A stretch of 64,000 bases of DNA, taken from NCBI GenBank assembly GCA_003222975.1, contig QHXN01000031.1:43960-107959 (forward strand). Direction: 5' to 3'. Shown in pieces: positions 32,744 to 42,058 of this stretch (positions within the stretch are counted from its first letter, which is position 1; each line of letters begins with the position of its first letter). Origin of the DNA: Acidobacteriota bacterium. Lineage in GTDB: Bacteria > Acidobacteriota > Blastocatellia > Pyrinomonadales > Pyrinomonadaceae. The position numbers and the translations under genes are program-made. Under the pieces are notes generated by a model that saw only the letters and a list, made by a program, of their open reading frames with translations, did not search any database and had not been told where the DNA came from.

Positions 32744-35404
32744 ATGAAACACCATCGTCGGGCCGCCGCGTGCGCGTCGCTGCTTTGCACCTTCTGCCTG
32801 CTCGCTTCGCCGCAGACTCGCACCGGCGGGCAGACGCTTCCGCCCCCTTACAAAGACACGTCGCTCCCCGTCACCAGGCGCGTTGACGATCTCGTCTCGC
32901 GGATGACGCTCGAAGAGAAGGTCTCGCAGATGATGAACGCCGCGCCCGCCATCCCGCGCCTCGGCATCCCCGTGTACGACTGGTGGAACGAGGGCCTCCA
33001 CGGCGTCGCCTTCTCCGGCGTCGCGACGGTCTTCCCGCAGGCCATCGGACTCGGCGCGACCTTCGACCCGCGGCTCGCGGGCCGCGTCGCGTCCGTGATC
33101 TCCGAGGAGGCGCGCGCCAAGTACAACGAGGCGCAGCGGCGCGGGAACCGCGCACGGTTCTACGGCCTCACCTTCTGGTCGCCGAACATCAACATCTTCC
33201 GCGACCCGCGCTGGGGGCGCGGCCAGGAGACCTACGGCGAAGACCCTTACCTGACGGCGAGGATGGGCGTCGCCTTCGTCCGAGGCTTGCAGGGCGATGA
33301 CCCCCGCTACCTCAAGGTGGTCGCGACGCCCAAGCACTACGCCGTGCACTCCGGGCCTGAGCCCGAGCGCCATCGCTTTGACGCCAAGGCCGCGGAGAGG
33401 GACTTGCGCGAGACCTATCTTCCGGCCTTCCGCGCCACGGTCACAGAGGCGCACGCGGCCTCGGTCATGTGCGCCTACAACCGCACGAACGGCGAGCCGT
33501 GCTGCGCGAACACGCATCTGCTCGTTGACATACTGCGGGGCGAGTGGAATTTTGGCGGCTACGTCGTCTCCGACTGCGGCGCAATCGGGGACATCTACCA
33601 GCGCCACCACTTCGTGAAGACCGCCGAGGAAGCCTCTGCCGTGGCCTTGAAGAGAGGGACTGACATCGAGTGCGGCGACACCTATCGTGCGCTCGTCGCC
33701 GCCGTGAAGCAGGGGCTGGTCTCGGAGGCCGAGATCGACCGCGCCGTGAAGCGGCTCTTCGAGGCGCGCTTCCGGCTCGGGATGTTCGACCCGCCTGAGA
33801 TGGTGCCCTACGCGAAGATACCGTTCTCGGCGAACGACTCGCCCGAGCACCGACAGCTCGCCCTCGATGCCGCCCGAGAGTCAGTCGTGCTGCTCAAGAA
33901 CGAGAACAACACCCTCCCGCTGCGCAAGGACCTCAAGGCGATTGCCGTCATCGGCCCGAACGCCGACGAGGTGCCGGTCCTGCTCGGCAACTACAACGGC
34001 CAGCCGTCGCGTGCCACCACACCGCTCGCGGGCATCCGCCAACGGGTCTCGCCGCAGACGAAGGTGCTCTATGCTACGGGGACGACGCTCACCGATGTCT
34101 CGGTCGTCCCCGTGCCGGCCTCCGCGTTGCGCGGCCTCAAGGCCGAGTTCTTTGCGAACCGGAACCTCGAGGGCGCGCCGGTCTTGACGCGCGCCGACGA
34201 GGCGGTGAACTTCGACTGGGGGATGTCTGCGCCAGCGCCCGGCGTCCCCGCCGACGACTTCTCGGCGCGCTGGACGGGCAAGCTCGTGCCGACCGTTTCG
34301 GGCAAGTATCGCTTCGGCGCTATCGCCGACGACGGCGTGCGCGTCTTCCTCGACGGGAAGTTGATCGCCGAAGACTGGACCGAGCACGCCCCGACGACCG
34401 TGACGGGCGAGGTCACGCTCGAAGCGGGCAAGAGCTACGACCTGAAGATGGAGTACTACGAAAGCAAACTCGGCGCGGTGGCGAAGCTCGTGTGGCAGCC
34501 GCCCGCCGCTACGTCTGGCTCGCCTTACGACGAAGCGGTGAAGGTGGCGAAGCAGGCCGATGCGGTCGTGCTCGTCCTCGGCCTCTCGTCGCAGCTCGAG
34601 GGCGAGGAGATGACGGTGCGCGAGCCGGGCTTCCTCGGCGGAGATCGGACAGACATCGGCCTGCCGGCGCGCCAGCAGGCGCTGCTCGAATCGGTCGCCG
34701 CCACAGGCAAGCCCGTCGTGCTCGTGCTTTTGAACGGCAGCGCGCTCTCGGTCAATTGGGCGGACGCGAACGTCGCAGGGATTGTCGAGGCTTGGTATCC
34801 GGGCGAGGAGGGCGGCGCGGCAATAGCCGACGTTCTCTTCGGCGACTACAACCCCGGCGGTCGCCTCCCCGTCACGTTCTACAGGTCGGTCGCTCAACTG
34901 CCGCCGTTCGACGACTACCGGATGCAAGGGCGCACGTACCGTTATTTCAAAGGCGACCCGCTCTACCCGTTCGGCTACGGGCTGAGCTACACGAACTTCA
35001 AATACGACAAACTGAAGCTGAGCGCGACGAGGGTCAAGGCCGGCGAGGGGCTGCGCGTCAGCGCGGAGGTGCAGAACACGGGCGCGCGCGAGGGCGACGA
35101 GGTCGTCCAAGTTTACGTGGCCCACGTCGCCGCCTCTGTGCCGGTGCCGATAAGGTCGCTCGGCGGCGTCAGCCGCATCTCCCTCAAGCCCGGAGAGAGA
35201 CGAAGCGTCTCGTTCACGCTCACGCCCGAACAACTTTCGGTCATAGACGACGCGGGGCGGCGCGTCGCCGAGCCTGGAGAATTTTCAATCACCGTCGGCG
35301 GCAAACAGCCCGGCTTCAAGGGCCACGCCGACGCCGCGACGACGGGCGTGGTCTCCGGCAAGTTCGTGGTCACGGGCAAGGCGACTGAACTCCCGCAGAG
35401 GTGA
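32744..35404 (+). CDS. GH3 beta-glycosidase with PA14 insert, secreted
   Basis: 886 residues. A signal peptide (1-28) is followed by the GH3 barrel, with nucleophile Asp at about 277 in VVSDCGAIGDI and the KHYAVHSGPE stretch. The (alpha/beta)6 domain follows, interrupted by a PA14 domain (about 463-587, LRGLKAEFFANRNLEG to KLVWQPP), and a fibronectin-III-like end. The SDC form and KHY/HSGPE fit beta-xylosidase/arabinofuranosidase branches; beta-glucosidase cannot be ruled out. It belongs to the plant-polysaccharide gene set with CE15 and GH51. Confidence 0.93.
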   Translation: MKHHRRAAACASLLCTFCLLASPQTRTGGQTLPPPYKDTSLPVTRRVDDLVSRMTLEEKVSQMMNAAPAIPRLGIPVYDWWNEGLHGVAFSGVATVFPQAIGLGATFDPRLAGRVASVISEEARAKYNEAQRRGNRARFYGLTFWSPNINIFRDPRWGRGQETYGEDPYLTARMGVAFVRGLQGDDPRYLKVVATPKHYAVHSGPEPERHRFDAKAAERDLRETYLPAFRATVTEAHAASVMCAYNRTNGEPCCANTHLLVDILRGEWNFGGYVVSDCGAIGDIYQRHHFVKTAEEASAVALKRGTDIECGDTYRALVAAVKQGLVSEAEIDRAVKRLFEARFRLGMFDPPEMVPYAKIPFSANDSPEHRQLALDAARESVVLLKNENNTLPLRKDLKAIAVIGPNADEVPVLLGNYNGQPSRATTPLAGIRQRVSPQTKVLYATGTTLTDVSVVPVPASALRGLKAEFFANRNLEGAPVLTRADEAVNFDWGMSAPAPGVPADDFSARWTGKLVPTVSGKYRFGAIADDGVRVFLDGKLIAEDWTEHAPTTVTGEVTLEAGKSYDLKMEYYESKLGAVAKLVWQPPAATSGSPYDEAVKVAKQADAVVLVLGLSSQLEGEEMTVREPGFLGGDRTDIGLPARQQALLESVAATGKPVVLVLLNGSALSVNWADANVAGIVEAWYPGEEGGAAIADVLFGDYNPGGRLPVTFYRSVAQLPPFDDYRMQGRTYRYFKGDPLYPFGYGLSYTNFKYDKLKLSATRVKAGEGLRVSAEVQNTGAREGDEVVQVYVAHVAASVPVPIRSLGGVSRISLKPGERRSVSFTLTPEQLSVIDDAGRRVAEPGEFSITVGGKQPGFKGHADAATTGVVSGKFVVTGKATELPQR

Positions 35405-35541
35405 GCTTGCACCCTGTGTAGCGAACGACAAAGAGCCACGTCGGGGGCGAAGGGGCGGAATCAATTGCGGAGGACGCGGGTTTAACGCGCTCCCACTCGG
35501 CAATTCTCTAAAGGCGTGTGAGGCCGTCTTGTCGGAACGCC

Positions 35542-36459
35542 TCAACCCGGCATGGCTTGAGAGGCAGAACGATTTCTTACGCTCGGGTCCCCGGTCGGCG
35601 GCGGTGCGTGATCTTCTTTCGCCGGAGGCCCCAGCAGTTCGGTGAAGACCGGCTTCAACGCGTCGGCCCACACCTGATACCCCTTCACGTCCAGGTGCAG
35701 TCCATCCCGATTTGCCATCCCTTGAAGAAACTTGCCTTCTCTGTCGGCCAGCTTGTCGTTGATGTTCACGTACCTGATCTTTTTCCCGTCGGCGAATTTC
35801 GCGATCCGTTCGTTGATCTTGTTGATGATGGGCATCACGGCCATGTTGTCGTTGCGGGGGGTGATGCCCATCAACACAATCGTGGCGTTGGGGGCCTTCT
35901 GCCGGCAGATGTCTAGAATGGCCTTGATTCCCTTGGCGATGTCCGCGACCCTCGGGTCTTCGCCGCCTTGAGGAGATTTGTTGCCGACGTTGTTCGTGCC
36001 GGCAAGCAGGACGATGATCTTCGGGTTGACGCTATCCAACTCGCCGTTCTCGAGCCGCCAGAGAATGTTCTGCGTGGTGTCGCCGCCCCAGCCGAAGTCG
36101 GCGGCGTTCCAGCCGAAGAAATTCCGCCGCCAGTTCGCCAGGAACTCTTTGTACTGCTCGTCGCTCGTGCCCCAACGTCTGGTGATGGAGTCGCCCTCAA
36201 AATAAATGTCAATTCCACCCTTCCTGGCCTTCTCCAATAGCTGGGCGTGGGCGAGCTGAGAGTTCGGGTCGGCACGTGGCGTCGGCTGGTCGGCAGCCGG
36301 CGCGGCTCCTGTCCCGAGTTGAACAGCCTTCTCGCCGGGGGCGTCAATGCTGCTTGCTTTATATTGCGTCTGCGGCTGCGCCGGACGCGTGTGCGCGGCG
36401 GCGGCGAAGAAGATTAAAGCGGCGATGCTCATCTGAACGAAATATCTTTGAGGTGTCAT
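35542..36459 (-). CDS. SGNH/GDSL-family esterase, secreted
   Basis: About 305 residues. A signal peptide (1-29) and a Pro/Ala-rich linker precede the SGNH fold: block I FEGDSITRRWG (Ser), block II DFGWGGDTT, block III LLAGTNNVGN and block V DGLHLDVKGY (Asp-His). Such enzymes often remove acetyl groups from xylan or related sugars, and the gene order supports that. The frame opens at 36483; ATG at 36459 begins the signal peptide. Confidence 0.88.
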   Translation of the reverse strand: MTPQRYFVQMSIAALIFFAAAAHTRPAQPQTQYKASSIDAPGEKAVQLGTGAAPAADQPTPRADPNSQLAHAQLLEKARKGGIDIYFEGDSITRRWGTSDEQYKEFLANWRRNFFGWNAADFGWGGDTTQNILWRLENGELDSVNPKIIVLLAGTNNVGNKSPQGGEDPRVADIAKGIKAILDICRQKAPNATIVLMGITPRNDNMAVMPIINKINERIAKFADGKKIRYVNINDKLADREGKFLQGMANRDGLHLDVKGYQVWADALKPVFTELLGPPAKEDHAPPPTGDPSVRNRSASQAMPG

Positions 36460-36546
36460 GGGCCAGCCTGACTCGTGTAACATATTTGCTGCTGCTCTTC
36501 TTCAACTGCTGTTACAGCCCTGATCGTTTATCCATGATAGCGCAGA

Positions 36547-38121
36547 TTATTGCAGCTCCAGCACCACGACCGACTTCGGCGGTATGCTCAAGGTTACTTG
36601 AGAGTCTTGAATCTTGTAGCTGCTGAACTGCGTCGGCCTGATGGCGTTCGGATGCTCGAACGTGTTCATGGCGTTCATCAAGGGGGCCGTCAGCACTTCT
36701 CCGGTAATGCTCCTGACCGTCGAGCCTGTGACCCTCGTCGTGATCTCTGCCGACCGATTCGGATCGAGATTGACGATGGACAGGTGAAGTTTCCCATCTT
36801 GGTCACGCGAAGCCGAGGCATTCAGCGAGGGTATTGACGCCTGACCCATCCCGTAGTCCGGCGCGCTAAGCTCGACGGGGATCAACGTTGCCCCTTGATG
36901 TACCTTGTACATCCTGAAGACGTAGTAAGTAGGCGTCAGAACCATCTTGTCCTTATCGGTCAGAACCATTGCCTGTAGAACGTTCACCATCTGCGCGATG
37001 TTAGCCATCTTCACGCGGTCGGAGTGATTGTTGAAGATGTTCAGGTTTAGCCCTGCGACGACGGCGTCACGGAGAGTGTTCTGCTGGTAGAGCGCGCCCA
37101 TGTCTTTGCCCGGCTCAGGGTCGTACCAAGTGCCCCACTCGTCCACCATCAGCCCGACGCGCTTCTGCGGGTCATACTTGTCCATGATCGCGCTGTGCTT
37201 AGCGATGAACTCCTCGATGCGCAACGTCCGGACGAGCGTCGCGTGCCACTCACCCTCCCCGAACTGCGTCGCGGAACCCTTCCGTGCCCAGTCGCCGGTC
37301 GGCAGCGTGTAGTAGTGCAGAGACAGGCCCTGCATCTGCCTCGCCGCCTGCGACATGAGCACTTCCGTCCAGTTGTAGTAATCGTCGTGCGGCCCGACCG
37401 CCAGCTTTTGAATGTGATTGCCGGAATAGTCTTTGATGAATGTGGCATAGCGGCGGTACTCGTCGGCGTAATACTCCGGGCGCATCTCGCCGCCGCAGCC
37501 CCAACTCTCGTTGCCGACCGCGAAGTAGGGCACCTTCCAGGGTTTGTCGCGTCCGTTCTGGCGACGCAGACGGGCCAACGTGGAATCAGAATCTGAGGTC
37601 ATGTATTCGACCCACTCCATCATCTCCTGCGGCGTGCCGCTGCCGAGGTTGCCGTTGATGTAGGGTTCGGCCCCTAACATCTCACACAAGTCCATGAACT
37701 CGTGCGTGCCGAAGGCATTCGTGTCAACGCCGCCCCAACTGGCGTTAGGTCGGCGCGGGCGTTTGTCGCGCGGGCCGATGCCGTCGCGCCAGTGGTACTC
37801 GTCGGAGAAGCAGCCGCCGGGCCAACGTAAGACGGGTATGTGCAGCTCTTTTAGCGCGGCCACAACGTCGTTGCGCAAGCCCCGCGTGTTCGGGATTGGT
37901 GAGTCTTCGCCCACCCAGAGGCCCCCGTATATCAAGCGCCCAAGGTGCTCGGCGAACTGCCCGTAGATGTTGCGATTGATGACCCCCTTGGGCCGGTCGG
38001 CGCGGACGGTCAACTCCGCCCTGAAGGGCGCGGCGTCCTGCGCAAAGATTAGGGAAGTGTGGGGAAGCGTAGCAAGAGAGATAATCAACAAGGCACACAG
38101 AACGCCGATCTTCAGCTTCAT
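36547..38121 (-). CDS. GH51 alpha-L-arabinofuranosidase, secreted
   Basis: 524 residues with signal peptide (1-28). The acid/base Glu is in [13 protein letters not shown] and the nucleophile in [13 protein letters not shown], in normal spacing on the (beta/alpha)8 barrel, with a C-terminal jelly-roll domain. It removes arabinose side chains from arabinoxylan or arabinan. It reads toward the SGNH gene about 60 bp away, so the two form a minus-strand pair with the GH127 remnant upstream. Confidence 0.93.
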   Translation of the reverse strand: MKLKIGVLCALLIISLATLPHTSLIFAQDAAPFRAELTVRADRPKGVINRNIYGQFAEHLGRLIYGGLWVGEDSPIPNTRGLRNDVVAALKELHIPVLRWPGGCFSDEYHWRDGIGPRDKRPRRPNASWGGVDTNAFGTHEFMDLCEMLGAEPYINGNLGSGTPQEMMEWVEYMTSDSDSTLARLRRQNGRDKPWKVPYFAVGNESWGCGGEMRPEYYADEYRRYATFIKDYSGNHIQKLAVGPHDDYYNWTEVLMSQAARQMQGLSLHYYTLPTGDWARKGSATQFGEGEWHATLVRTLRIEEFIAKHSAIMDKYDPQKRVGLMVDEWGTWYDPEPGKDMGALYQQNTLRDAVVAGLNLNIFNNHSDRVKMANIAQMVNVLQAMVLTDKDKMVLTPTYYVFRMYKVHQGATLIPVELSAPDYGMGQASIPSLNASASRDQDGKLHLSIVNLDPNRSAEITTRVTGSTVRSITGEVLTAPLMNAMNTFEHPNAIRPTQFSSYKIQDSQVTLSIPPKSVVVLELQ

Positions 38122-38224
38122 GTTCGTGGCTCCGGGGTGGCGAATGTCTTGGGTTCAACTCTCCGTCACAAGCGACGCTCTCGTGCTCGATGTTTCAGAG
38201 CATTATAGCGGAGAGTGCGACAAG

Positions 38225-38969
38225 TTAACTGCCGATGAGGGCATCACCCGGTCTTTTAGTTACCCAATAGAGATTGTACCGCTCGTGCGCGATGCAATAG
38301 AAAGGGATGGGGCTCACGTCACGAGGAGAGCCGATCCCGTCCGTCTGAAATGTCAGCGCAGATTCTGCGGCGGGCTTGATCTGCCTCACAATCTCCTGTG
38401 CGTCACCTATTAGTACGGGCACGGCCACTTCCGTATTCAGCAGGTCGCCGTAGGTGCGCTCGTTGACGATGATGCCTGCGCCGGATGTCAGTCCTCTGCG
38501 TCCGAGTCTGCCTGCGAGGACAATCGGCCCGTACAAGATAGCGACCACGTCCGTGTGTCCCGACAACGGCTCCGTCCGAAGCGTCATCGGCAGGTGAACT
38601 TCGACGGTGTCCCCGTCGTGCCACACACGGTTGATTGCGATGTACGTTCCAGTTTGGCGAGACGTTGACCAGCGGCGGCCGTTGATTGTGACGGTCACGG
38701 CCTGACACCAAGCAGGGTGGCGAAGGTTCAACGTCAGCTTGACGGCTTGTGCGAGGTCAATCGCTGCCGCGTACTCTCCTCGCGTCGCGCTCCTGCGCTT
38801 GCCGAAACGGCCCTTCAAGGAGTCGCACATCGGCCAGACCGAACGCCGCCGTGCGCGGCGTCACAGCTTGTTTGACTCGTTCCTGAGGGATCGGCGACTC
38901 GTAGGCGGCGGCGCTTGAGTCAGTTGACGAGCGCGCGCCGGGGAAGGCCGCGCCGACGGTTGCGGCCAC
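38225..38969 (-). pseudogene. GH127 (DUF1680)-type gene with its catalytic middle deleted
   Basis: The start (AFGLADVRLLEGPFRQAQER) is the N-terminal motif of GH127/DUF1680 beta-L-arabinofuranosidases. After about 60 residues, near 38770, the DNA jumps to the C-terminal beta domain (VKLTLNLRHPAWCQAVTVTI, TLRTEPLSGHTDVVAILYGP) in a different frame. Roughly 500 residues including the catalytic Glu and Cys are absent. Product would not be active. Confidence 0.72.
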
Positions 38970-39286
38970 CTCATTCTACTGAAGGATGCCGTCCCTCTCA
39001 TCGAGAATGAATAGACCCTGGACAGAAAAATCTCCCTATTGACAGAAATGGGGAAGAGGTGCAGTTTTCTGAGCCGGAATATAGATTGGCACGGCATCAC
39101 CTTCTCTTGCTCCTCGATAGGCCCTCGCGGTGTTTTCATATCGACTGCCTCATTAGAAAAATGTCTTCAAGGTGATTGGCACTTTCGCGGGGAAATTAAC
39201 GGGGTTTTGAAGCCCCCGTTCGCTCGTCATTTAGCACCAAACCCGGTGCTAACCAGCCCACGGCCATACGAAAGGAGATACCTCTA
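38970..39286. promoter_or_regulatory. Leader region of the RiPP cluster with two hairpins
   Basis: This gap precedes the precursor-peptide gene and must hold its promoter; I see no convincing -35/-10 pair. Two inverted repeats stand close to the gene: AACGGGG/CCCCGTT (39198-39204 with 39214-39220, 9-nt loop) and TTAGCACC/GGTGCTAA (39231-39238 with 39245-39252, 6-nt loop). The first could act as an early hairpin in the leader RNA, the second as an operator or hairpin. AAGGAG follows at about 39271. Confidence 0.45.
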
Positions 39287-39679
39287 ATGGCAGAATCAAA
39301 AGGTCCGGGACAGTCGAAGACGCTTGAGATGCGCGTGGCTGAACTCGAAGACAAACTGTCGCAAATGCACATCTCTGAAGAAGAGATGCAGACTTATCAG
39401 AAGGTCGCCGCGAAGCTCGGGGCGTCTCCCTGCCAGCAATGCACGGCCTCGCCCTGCGTCGCGGCCCAGCAGCAGCCTTGCGTGGCGTCACAGGCCGCGC
39501 CGCAGCAGCCCTGCATCGCCAGCCAGCAGCAAGCCATCTACCCCATCTACTACCGCTGTTACTACTTCAACTGCTACTACCGCCCCATCTATTACCAAGA
39601 TTGCATCCTGGGACCGATGGCAGGCGGCGGCGCGGCCGGCGGCGGTTTCGGCGGCGGTTTCGGCGGCTTCGGCATGTAA
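39287..39679 (+). CDS. Candidate RiPP precursor peptide, Cys/Tyr/Gly-rich
   Basis: 130 residues with an AAGGAG ribosome site. Residues 1-45 form a charged, helical leader (LEMRVAELEDKLSQMHISEE). Residues 46-82 hold five Cys in a Ser/Ala/Gln/Pro setting (repeated PCxAS or QPC units). Residues 84-106 are a Tyr-rich block with nine Tyr and three Cys (IYYRCYYFNCYYRPIYYQDC). The last 24 are Gly-rich and end with FGGFGM. There is no signal peptide. Eight Cys and the adjacent YcaO, E1-like and SagB genes make it the likely substrate for azoline/azole formation. Which part is the core cannot be told; the long Cys region argues for several rings. Confidence 0.72.
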   Translation: MAESKGPGQSKTLEMRVAELEDKLSQMHISEEEMQTYQKVAAKLGASPCQQCTASPCVAAQQQPCVASQAAPQQPCIASQQQAIYPIYYRCYYFNCYYRPIYYQDCILGPMAGGGAAGGGFGGGFGGFGM

Positions 39680-39807
39680 GACGACCGGGCCTAAACCGCG
39701 GTCGCTTTCGCCTCGGTTGTCAAATCAATTGTCTTTGACCCGAAGTGTCCTGTTCCTTAGCGGCGGGCGGCGGGCGCGTCTTGTTGTGTAGGCTCAAAGG
39801 GAGAACT

Positions 39808-40929
39808 ATGGATGTCCTGTTTGCCGTCATGCCTTTCGCGGACGCGAATCGCCCGGCCATCGGCGTCAGCCTGCTCAAGGCCGGGCTTGAGCGTGCCTTC
39901 GCCGAGCTGGAATTTCTATCGCAGACTTACGGCCGCAAGCGTATCGACTGCGTGGACAACATTCTCGACATGAGGTACGTCAACACGCTCTTCCCGAAAT
40001 TGCGTGACAGCGGGCTGGGCGTAGAACTCTTCTACGAGGTCAAGTCGAACCTTCGTTACGAGCAGTTGACGACCCTGTACGACGGCGGGCTGCGCGGGAT
40101 TCAACCGGGGGTCGAAAGCTTCAGCAACGAGATTCTGCGCCTCATGAGGAAGGGCTGCACCGGGCTACAGAATATACAACTGCTGCGCTGGTGCGCGGAG
40201 CTGGGGATAGACGCGGCCTACAACATCCTGACGGGCTTCCCCAACGAGTCCCCCTCGGAATATGAGCGCATGGCCGAGTTGGTCCCGCTAATGTGCCACC
40301 TGCAACCGCCGGTCGTCGTCTCTCCCATCCGTCTCGACCGCTTCAGCCCCTTCTTCACTCGTTCGAGTGAGTTCGGTCTGACGCGCGTCCGTCCGACCGT
40401 CAGCTATTACTACGTCTACCCGCTCGGGCGCAGGGAACTGTCGCGGCTGGCCTACTACTTCGACTACGACTATGAGGACGGTCGTGAGCCGCGCAGTTAC
40501 GTGGATAACTTGCGCGATGAGGTCAACCGCAAGTGGTGGAACGTGTGGTTCAAGCAGCCGCTGGAGGCACGCCCGCGGCTCGACGCCTACTGCGACGGAC
40601 GCGCCGTCAACATCACCGACACGCGCGCGGAAGCGGTTGCGCCGAGCCACCGTCTCGAAGGGCTGGCCGCAGAACTCTACCTGCGCTGTGATTCGGCGCA
40701 AAGCCTGAGCAGTTTACAGAGGGAGTTCGGCGCGGTGGCCGACGCCGCGGAAGTTCTGAAGGCGCTCGAAGGGTTAATCGCGTCCAAGCTCATGGTTGAG
40801 ATGGATGGGCAGTACCTGAGTCTCGCCGTGATGCGCACTCGCCCGGCGTCGGCCCAACTCGGATCAGATCATGTCTACGCCAATATTCAACAGGCCCCGG
40901 CTGCCGACACATTATCACGTCTGGTCTGA
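39808..40929 (+). CDS. RiPP-maturation radical SAM protein with internal deletion
   Basis: 373 residues. The N-terminus MDVLFAVMPFADANRPAIG and the latter part (VDNILDMRY, FYEVKSNLRYEQL, GIQPGVESFSNEILRLMRKG, SPIRLDRFSPFF) match the B12-dependent radical SAM group known as RiPP maturation radical SAM protein 1, normally above 600 residues. After residue 27 the sequence jumps to the part following the CxxxCxxC motif. The cobalamin-binding domain and the iron-sulfur Cys cluster are absent and no CX3CX2C remains, so radical chemistry should be impossible. The frame is preserved. The start at 39808 has AAAGGGAG upstream; the ORF overlaps the next gene by about 59 nt. Confidence 0.8.
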   Translation: MDVLFAVMPFADANRPAIGVSLLKAGLERAFAELEFLSQTYGRKRIDCVDNILDMRYVNTLFPKLRDSGLGVELFYEVKSNLRYEQLTTLYDGGLRGIQPGVESFSNEILRLMRKGCTGLQNIQLLRWCAELGIDAAYNILTGFPNESPSEYERMAELVPLMCHLQPPVVVSPIRLDRFSPFFTRSSEFGLTRVRPTVSYYYVYPLGRRELSRLAYYFDYDYEDGREPRSYVDNLRDEVNRKWWNVWFKQPLEARPRLDAYCDGRAVNITDTRAEAVAPSHRLEGLAAELYLRCDSAQSLSSLQREFGAVADAAEVLKALEGLIASKLMVEMDGQYLSLAVMRTRPASAQLGSDHVYANIQQAPAADTLSRLV

Positions 40930-42058
40930 GCCGCCGGATCAGTCCGGCGACGAGGTCTTGTACTTCGCCTCCGCGCAGCGCCGGGTCAAGCTCAAGGGGC
41001 ATTCCTTTAGAGAGTTCGAGCAGTACGTCGTCCCTCTGCTCGACGGCCGGCACACGTTCCAGGAGATCGCCGAAAGCGTCGCAGATGTTTTCGACGCGGA
41101 AGACCTGGCGGCGGGCCTCAGACTGCTCGCGGAGCACCACCTTCTGACGGACGCGGACGGCCAGCCATCCCCGGCGGAGTCGGATAAACTCCTCGCGCCG
41201 CAACTCAACTTTTTCCACGAAATGAATTTAAACCCTGAAGAGATTCAGTCGCGCCTGCGGCGTGCGACCGTGGCCGTCGTCGGGCTGGGCGGCGCGGGCG
41301 CTGACGCCGCGCTCGCGCTCGCGGCGGCGCGCCTGGGCCACCTGCGCTGCATCGATTCCATGCCTGTCGGCGGCGCGGACAGTTATCTCTCGAACGTCTT
41401 CTCGACCGAGGACGGCGGCGAGTCGCGCGCCGCGGTCGTCGCGCGCAAGGTAGCGGCCACGGCCCCTGAAGTTTCCGTCACAGTCTACACGGAGCGGCCG
41501 GAGAACGACGACGATGTGCTCGCCCTCGTTGACGGCTCCGACTTCGTGGTCAACTGCCTTGACGCCGGAGAGTCTTCGCTCGTTTACAAGCTGAACCGCG
41601 TCTGCCTGCGGGCCGGGGTCAAGTGGACTTCCTGCGCTTTATCGGGGCCGGAGATCGTCGTCGGCCCGACCGTCTACCCTTCCGAGACGGCCTGTTACCT
41701 CTGCTACAAGATGCGCGCCGTCTCGTGCGCCGGCAACCCGGAGGATGAATTCGCCTTCGAGAGTTTTCTGGATCAGAGAAAACAGGACGACAGCGCGAGG
41801 CACGAGAATCTGGTCTGCGGCGTCCACATTGCCGCCGGCCTCGTCAGCCTTGAGGCGCTGAAAATCTTATCCGGCACTCTCCCGCCCTCTGCCGTCGGCA
41901 GGATCGTCGTCCTCAACCTGCTCGACCTCACTTCCAGCAAGCACGTCGTGTTGCGCAAACCGTGGTGCCCAGCCTGCTTCAAGACGGAGGCGCGGGCGGG
42001 CGGCGGTGCGGCAGCGGCAGCGGCAACCTCTTCCACCGGCGCGGGTGAAAGCGCATGA
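40871..42058 (+). CDS. E1/ThiF-like TOMM partner protein (precursor recognition)
   Basis: 395 residues. The first 110 or so show a winged-helix precursor-binding (RRE-like) region. The ThiF/E1 Rossmann motif VVGLGGAGADAALAL is at about 136-150. Zinc-type pairs CYLC (275-278) and CPAC (366-369) close the domain. In azole-forming RiPP pathways (bacteriocin cyclodehydratase family) this protein binds the leader and presents the precursor to YcaO. It starts inside the end of the radical SAM gene and overlaps the YcaO start by ATGA. The Ala/Gly/Ser-rich tail is disordered. Confidence 0.88.
   Translation: MSTPIFNRPRLPTHYHVWSEPPDQSGDEVLYFASAQRRVKLKGHSFREFEQYVVPLLDGRHTFQEIAESVADVFDAEDLAAGLRLLAEHHLLTDADGQPSPAESDKLLAPQLNFFHEMNLNPEEIQSRLRRATVAVVGLGGAGADAALALAAARLGHLRCIDSMPVGGADSYLSNVFSTEDGGESRAAVVARKVAATAPEVSVTVYTERPENDDDVLALVDGSDFVVNCLDAGESSLVYKLNRVCLRAGVKWTSCALSGPEIVVGPTVYPSETACYLCYKMRAVSCAGNPEDEFAFESFLDQRKQDDSARHENLVCGVHIAAGLVSLEALKILSGTLPPSAVGRIVVLNLLDLTSSKHVVLRKPWCPACFKTEARAGGGAAAAAATSSTGAGESA

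Noticed and set aside
32459..33850. Minus-strand ORF of 463 residues.
   Set aside because: It is antisense to the GH3 gene and the end of the esterase gene, with no recognisable domain.
39036..39090. TTGACA followed downstream by TATAGAT as a promoter for the RiPP cluster.
   Set aside because: The spacing is far too long (over 40 bp), and no -10 box stands 16-18 bp after the TTGACA.
39178..39196. TTGGCACTTTCGCGGGG as a sigma-54 promoter.
   Set aside because: The GG element is present, but the GC element at the proper distance is missing.
39039..39287. Plus-strand ORF of 82 residues upstream of the precursor as an extra RiPP gene.
   Set aside because: No ribosome site, no similarity to the precursor, and it runs through the two hairpins; it looks like a chance frame.
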